50,599 bases of DNA. It comes from JBBQAA01 sp038276395. GTDB taxonomy: Bacteria > Actinomycetota > Thermoleophilia > Solirubrobacterales > Solirubrobacteraceae. The first letter of the stretch is position 1. Each line of letters starts with the position of its first letter. Below, one piece after another: positions 48,289-50,599 of the stretch. The position numbers and the translations under genes are program-made. The stretch lies in assembly GCA_038276395.1 (NCBI GenBank), contig JBBQAA010000063.1, forward strand, positions 1 through 50,599. The letters are read 5' to 3'. The notes beneath the pieces are model-generated. The model searched no databases. It had not been told where the DNA came from and was given only the letters and a program-made list of their open reading frames with translations.

Positions 48289-48842
48289 GGCTCGAGGCGC
48301 GGCTCGTGGCGCTGCATGAGGCCCTCGCGCACGCCGGCCTGCCGTACGCGTTCGGCGGCGCCATCGCGCTGGCCTACCACACGCTCGATCCCCGGGGCAC
48401 GAACGACATCGACGTCAACGTGTTCGTCCCGGCGGCCGCCGCCGGGACGGTGCTCGCCGCGCTCCCGCCGGGAGTGCGGCGCCCGCCCGCCGTCGCGGCC
48501 GCGCTCGCCCGCGACGGCCAAGCGCGCCTGTGGTGGGAGGAGACGCCGGTCGACCTCTTCCTCGACAACCTGCCGATCCACGCCGAGGCCGCGGCTCACC
48601 GGCGATGCGTTCCGTTCGCCGGAACCGAGATCTCGGTGCTCAGCCCGGTCGAGCTCGCCGTCTTCAAGGCGATGTTCGACCGCACGAGGGACTGGGCCGA
48701 CATCGAGGCGATGTTCGGCGCCTGCTCCCTCGACCCGGCCGACGCCCACGCCGCGCTGGGCGCGCTCCTCCCGCCCGCGGACCCGCGGTTCGCCCGGCTC
48801 GACGAGGCCGCGCGCCGCGCGCGGGATACATCCGGCGCCTGA
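48285..48842 (+). CDS. Nucleotidyltransferase-fold protein (MNT/AbiEii-like), probable toxin
   Basis: A 185-residue protein with the polymerase-beta nucleotidyltransferase site: FGGAIALAYH (G24-G25), then NDIDVNVF with D41 and D43, and a third Asp in PVDLF (D90). LSPVELAVFKAMFDRTRDWADIEAMF is also seen in AbiEii-like proteins. It is shorter than AbiEii (about 300 residues), closer to a minimal enzyme. It may transfer a nucleotide to RNA or to a protein; the target is unknown. It is coupled to the XRE gene by an ATGA overlap. Confidence 0.85.
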   Translation: MRLEARLVALHEALAHAGLPYAFGGAIALAYHTLDPRGTNDIDVNVFVPAAAAGTVLAALPPGVRRPPAVAAALARDGQARLWWEETPVDLFLDNLPIHAEAAAHRRCVPFAGTEISVLSPVELAVFKAMFDRTRDWADIEAMFGACSLDPADAHAALGALLPPADPRFARLDEAARRARDTSGA

Positions 48843-48915
48843 CCGGATACACCTCGGCTACGCGGAGAGGGCCGAGAGGCGTAGTGTCCCGGCCGGGAGC
48901 CAGAGAGGGAGACGC

Positions 48916-50268
48916 ATGGCCGAGGCCACGACGGAGCAACGGGAAGAGCACGAGACCGGCAAGCACAAGGAGCCGGACAAGTCGCCGCGCGCCGCGAACC
49001 GCGACGTGGTGGCGAAGCCCGCCGAGCTCTCGAACTACGAGATCGTCAAGCACTACTTCACCGCCGCCGCCGACCGCCTGGACCTGCCCGACGACCTGCG
49101 GGCGGTGCTCCTCTCCTCCTACCGCGAGGTCCAGGTGCAGATCCCGATCCGGCTGCAGGACGGGAAGATCCACGTCTACTCCGGCTTTCGCGTGCAGCAC
49201 AACGCCGCGCGCGGGCCCTACAAGGGAGGGGTGCGCTACCACCCCGAGGTCAACCTCGACGAGGTGCGCGCGCTGGCCTCGCTCATGACGTGGAAGACCG
49301 CGATCGTCAACATCCCCTTCGGGGGGGCCAAGGGCGGGATCAACCTCCCGGTCGACGAGCTGACCGAGGCCGAGCTGCAGCAGATCACGCGCTCCTTCAT
49401 CTCCAAGATCGACAAGGTCCTCGGGCCCACGCGGGACATCCCGGCGCCGGACGTCAACACGAACGCCCAGGTGATGGCGTGGATGATGGACGAGTACGGA
49501 AAGCTCCACGGCCACACGCCCGCGATCGTCACGGGCAAGCCGATCTCGCTCGAGGGCTCCTTCGGCCGCGAGGCGGCGACCGGCCGCGGGCTCATCTACA
49601 TGTTCCGCGAGGCCGCGCGCGAGCTCGACATGCGCGCCGACGAGACGACGTTCGTGGTGCAGGGCTTCGGGAACGTCGGCTCGTGGGCGGCGCGGATCCT
49701 GCAGGACCTCGGGGGGACGATGGTCGGCGTGCAGGACGTCCGCGGCTGCCTCGTCTCGGCCGACGGGATCGACGCCCACGCGCTGGCCGAGCATCTGCGC
49801 GAGGGCGGGCAGATCGACGACTTCGGCGGGGAGGGCTGCGAGCCCGCGTCGATCGAGGAGCTGCTCGGCGTCGAGTGCGACGTGTTCATCCCCGCCGCCC
49901 TCGGCGGGATGATCCACGCCGACAACGCCCACCTGCTCAAGTGCAGGATCCTGCTCGAAGGCGCGAACTCCCCGACGACGCCCAAGGCGGACGAGATCCT
50001 CAACGACAACGGTGTCCTCGTCATCCCCGACGTCATGGCCAACGCCGGCGGTGTCGTCGTCTCCTACTTCGAGTGGGTGCAGAACCTCCAGCACTTCCGC
50101 TGGGACGAGCGGGAGGTCAACGACAAGCTCGGGACGATCATGCGCCGCGCCTACCGCGAGGTCCGCGCCCGCTGTGGGGAGGACGACAGCGTGCCGCCCC
50201 GCGTCGCCGCCTACGAGCTGGGGATCGAGCGCGTCGTCGAGGCGGCGCGTACGCGCGGGTACATCTAA
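48916..50268 (+). CDS. gdhA: Glutamate dehydrogenase (Glu/Leu/Phe/Val family)
   Basis: A 450-residue enzyme interconverting glutamate and 2-oxoglutarate plus ammonium. The first ~38 residues are charged and variable. RGPYKGGVRYHPEVN and FGGAKGGI hold the substrate lysines, DIPAPDVNTN the catalytic Asp, and VQGFGNVGSWAA the dinucleotide site. EGANSPTTPKAD and PDVMANAGGVVVSYFEWVQN are typical. GAGGGAG lies 6-12 bases before ATG 48916. It belongs functionally with glnK-amt but is separated by other genes. Confidence 0.93.
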   Translation: MAEATTEQREEHETGKHKEPDKSPRAANRDVVAKPAELSNYEIVKHYFTAAADRLDLPDDLRAVLLSSYREVQVQIPIRLQDGKIHVYSGFRVQHNAARGPYKGGVRYHPEVNLDEVRALASLMTWKTAIVNIPFGGAKGGINLPVDELTEAELQQITRSFISKIDKVLGPTRDIPAPDVNTNAQVMAWMMDEYGKLHGHTPAIVTGKPISLEGSFGREAATGRGLIYMFREAARELDMRADETTFVVQGFGNVGSWAARILQDLGGTMVGVQDVRGCLVSADGIDAHALAEHLREGGQIDDFGGEGCEPASIEELLGVECDVFIPAALGGMIHADNAHLLKCRILLEGANSPTTPKADEILNDNGVLVIPDVMANAGGVVVSYFEWVQNLQHFRWDEREVNDKLGTIMRRAYREVRARCGEDDSVPPRVAAYELGIERVVEAARTRGYI

Positions 50269-50498
50269 CCGGGGTAGTACTGGGGCCGTCGTAACCGGTC
50301 GTGCCGTAACGCGGTCCCCGGTCGCTTCCTACCGGGCGGACTCAGTACCGCTCGATGCCGCAGAGCGGCAGGCCCTCGGGTCGGGCGACCGCCGAGCTGG
50401 CCTAGTGAGCAAGCCTGGCGACTAATGCGTGCTGCTGCGTGGGAAAGAGCAGCCGTGTTATGCCGACCCCGGCGCACTCCTCCCGCGCGTGGCAGGAA
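50269..50498. other. Convergent intergenic region with several hairpins, no gene recognised
   Basis: A 230-base stretch between gdhA and a minus-strand gene. It is less GC-rich than its neighbours near its right end and can fold locally: CCGCTC/GAGCGG (50348-50368), GCCTAG...AAGCCTGGC around 50400-50420, and GCTGCT/AGCAGC (50431-50453). No tRNA, tmRNA, RNase P, SRP or riboswitch core that I know is present. It may hold a terminator for gdhA or a small RNA. Confidence 0.35.
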
Positions 50499-50519
50499 GA
50501 GACGCCGCGACGGCGTCTC
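50499..50519 (-). terminator. Perfect hairpin terminator of the right-edge minus-strand gene
   Basis: GAGACGCCG (50499-50507) and CGGCGTCTC (50511-50519) pair over 9 bp with a 3-base loop, directly after the minus-strand stop codon. On the minus strand it is followed by TTCCT. Confidence 0.7.
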
Positions 50520-50599
50520 CTACGAGCTGAACTGGAGGACCGTGTCGCCCTCGGTGATCGCGGGCGGGTTGACTGTCGCGCTGACGTTCTCCTTGACAA
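50520..50599 (-). CDS. C-terminal fragment of an unidentified protein
   Basis: On the minus strand a frame entering from the right edge ends in a TAG stop at 50522-50520. The visible residues (VKENVSATVNPPAITEGDT, then VLQFSS) look like beta strands of an extracytoplasmic or all-beta domain. The gene is cut by the window and cannot be named. The strong hairpin just after the stop supports it as real. Confidence 0.5.
   Translation of the reverse strand, partial: VKENVSATVNPPAITEGDTVLQFSS

Overview
The window reads as one continuous piece of bacterial chromosome with very high GC content. Genes are tightly packed and often overlap by 1-4 bases, and GTG or TTG starts are common. The gene content points to an actinobacterium, probably of the Thermoleophilia/Solirubrobacterales type (inference). 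The main reasons are the dnaK-grpE-dnaJ-hspR order, an actinobacterial-type inositol-phosphate synthase beside a CDP-alcohol phosphotransferase, a Lys/Ser-rich histone-like protein, and an adenylate cyclase built like mycobacterial Rv1264. No phage, insertion sequence or CRISPR array was seen. The window appears to be core chromosome with a few accessory spots.

Layout. 0.2-4.2 kb (minus): heat-shock operon dnaK-grpE-dnaJ-hspR. 4.4-4.9 kb: a decayed PfkB sugar kinase. 4.9-6.3 kb: a hydrolase and a secreted CAP-domain protein. 6.4-13.3 kb (plus): a membrane-lipid cluster with a polytopic protein, a PAP2-type enzyme, a phosphatidylinositol-phosphate-synthase-like enzyme, ino1, a PimA-like glycosyltransferase fused to a PHP phosphoesterase, and a degenerate uracil-DNA-glycosylase-like protein. 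13.3-19.3 kb: quinone oxidoreductase, lipase, an AlkZ-like DNA glycosylase, an RNA uracil methyltransferase, the histone-like protein and argF. 19.3-23.4 kb: thiamine genes thiO-thiS-thiG and, divergently, thiE. 23.4-30.3 kb: membrane protein, adenylate cyclase, lpd, a DsbA-like protein, an orphan histidine kinase and an E2 acyltransferase core lacking a lipoyl domain. 30.3-35.5 kb: M23 peptidase, lipB-lipA, rhomboid protease and D,D-carboxypeptidase. 35.5-42 kb: hydrolases, an acyl-CoA dehydrogenase pair, an SDR and a P450. About 42.1 kb: tRNA-Ala(UGC). 42.5-46.4 kb: AraC-VOC-YjbR, and glnK-amt. 46.4-50.6 kb: a secreted glycoside-hydrolase-like protein, an XRE/nucleotidyltransferase pair with a palindromic operator, and glutamate dehydrogenase.

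How the genes fit together. Ino1, the PIP-synthase-like enzyme and the PAP2 protein could make inositol-1-phosphate, attach it to CDP-diacylglycerol and dephosphorylate the product; the PimA-like fusion could act on the resulting lipid. lipB and lipA make lipoate, and lpd serves lipoyl complexes. glnK, amt and gdhA form a nitrogen-assimilation set.

Most unusual signals. (1) Two copies of a ~113-bp palindromic element, each between convergent genes, whose arms show compensating base changes. (2) A glycosyltransferase-PHP fusion that has lost the GT4 EX7E motif. (3) An E2 core without a lipoyl domain and with an altered DHRxxDG motif. (4) An ammonium transporter with Glu in place of the first pore histidine, paired with a PII protein lacking Gln39 and Tyr51. 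(5) An XRE/nucleotidyltransferase module under an AT-rich palindrome. (6) Recurrent TAnnnT elements 7-9 bases before start codons, suggesting leaderless transcripts.
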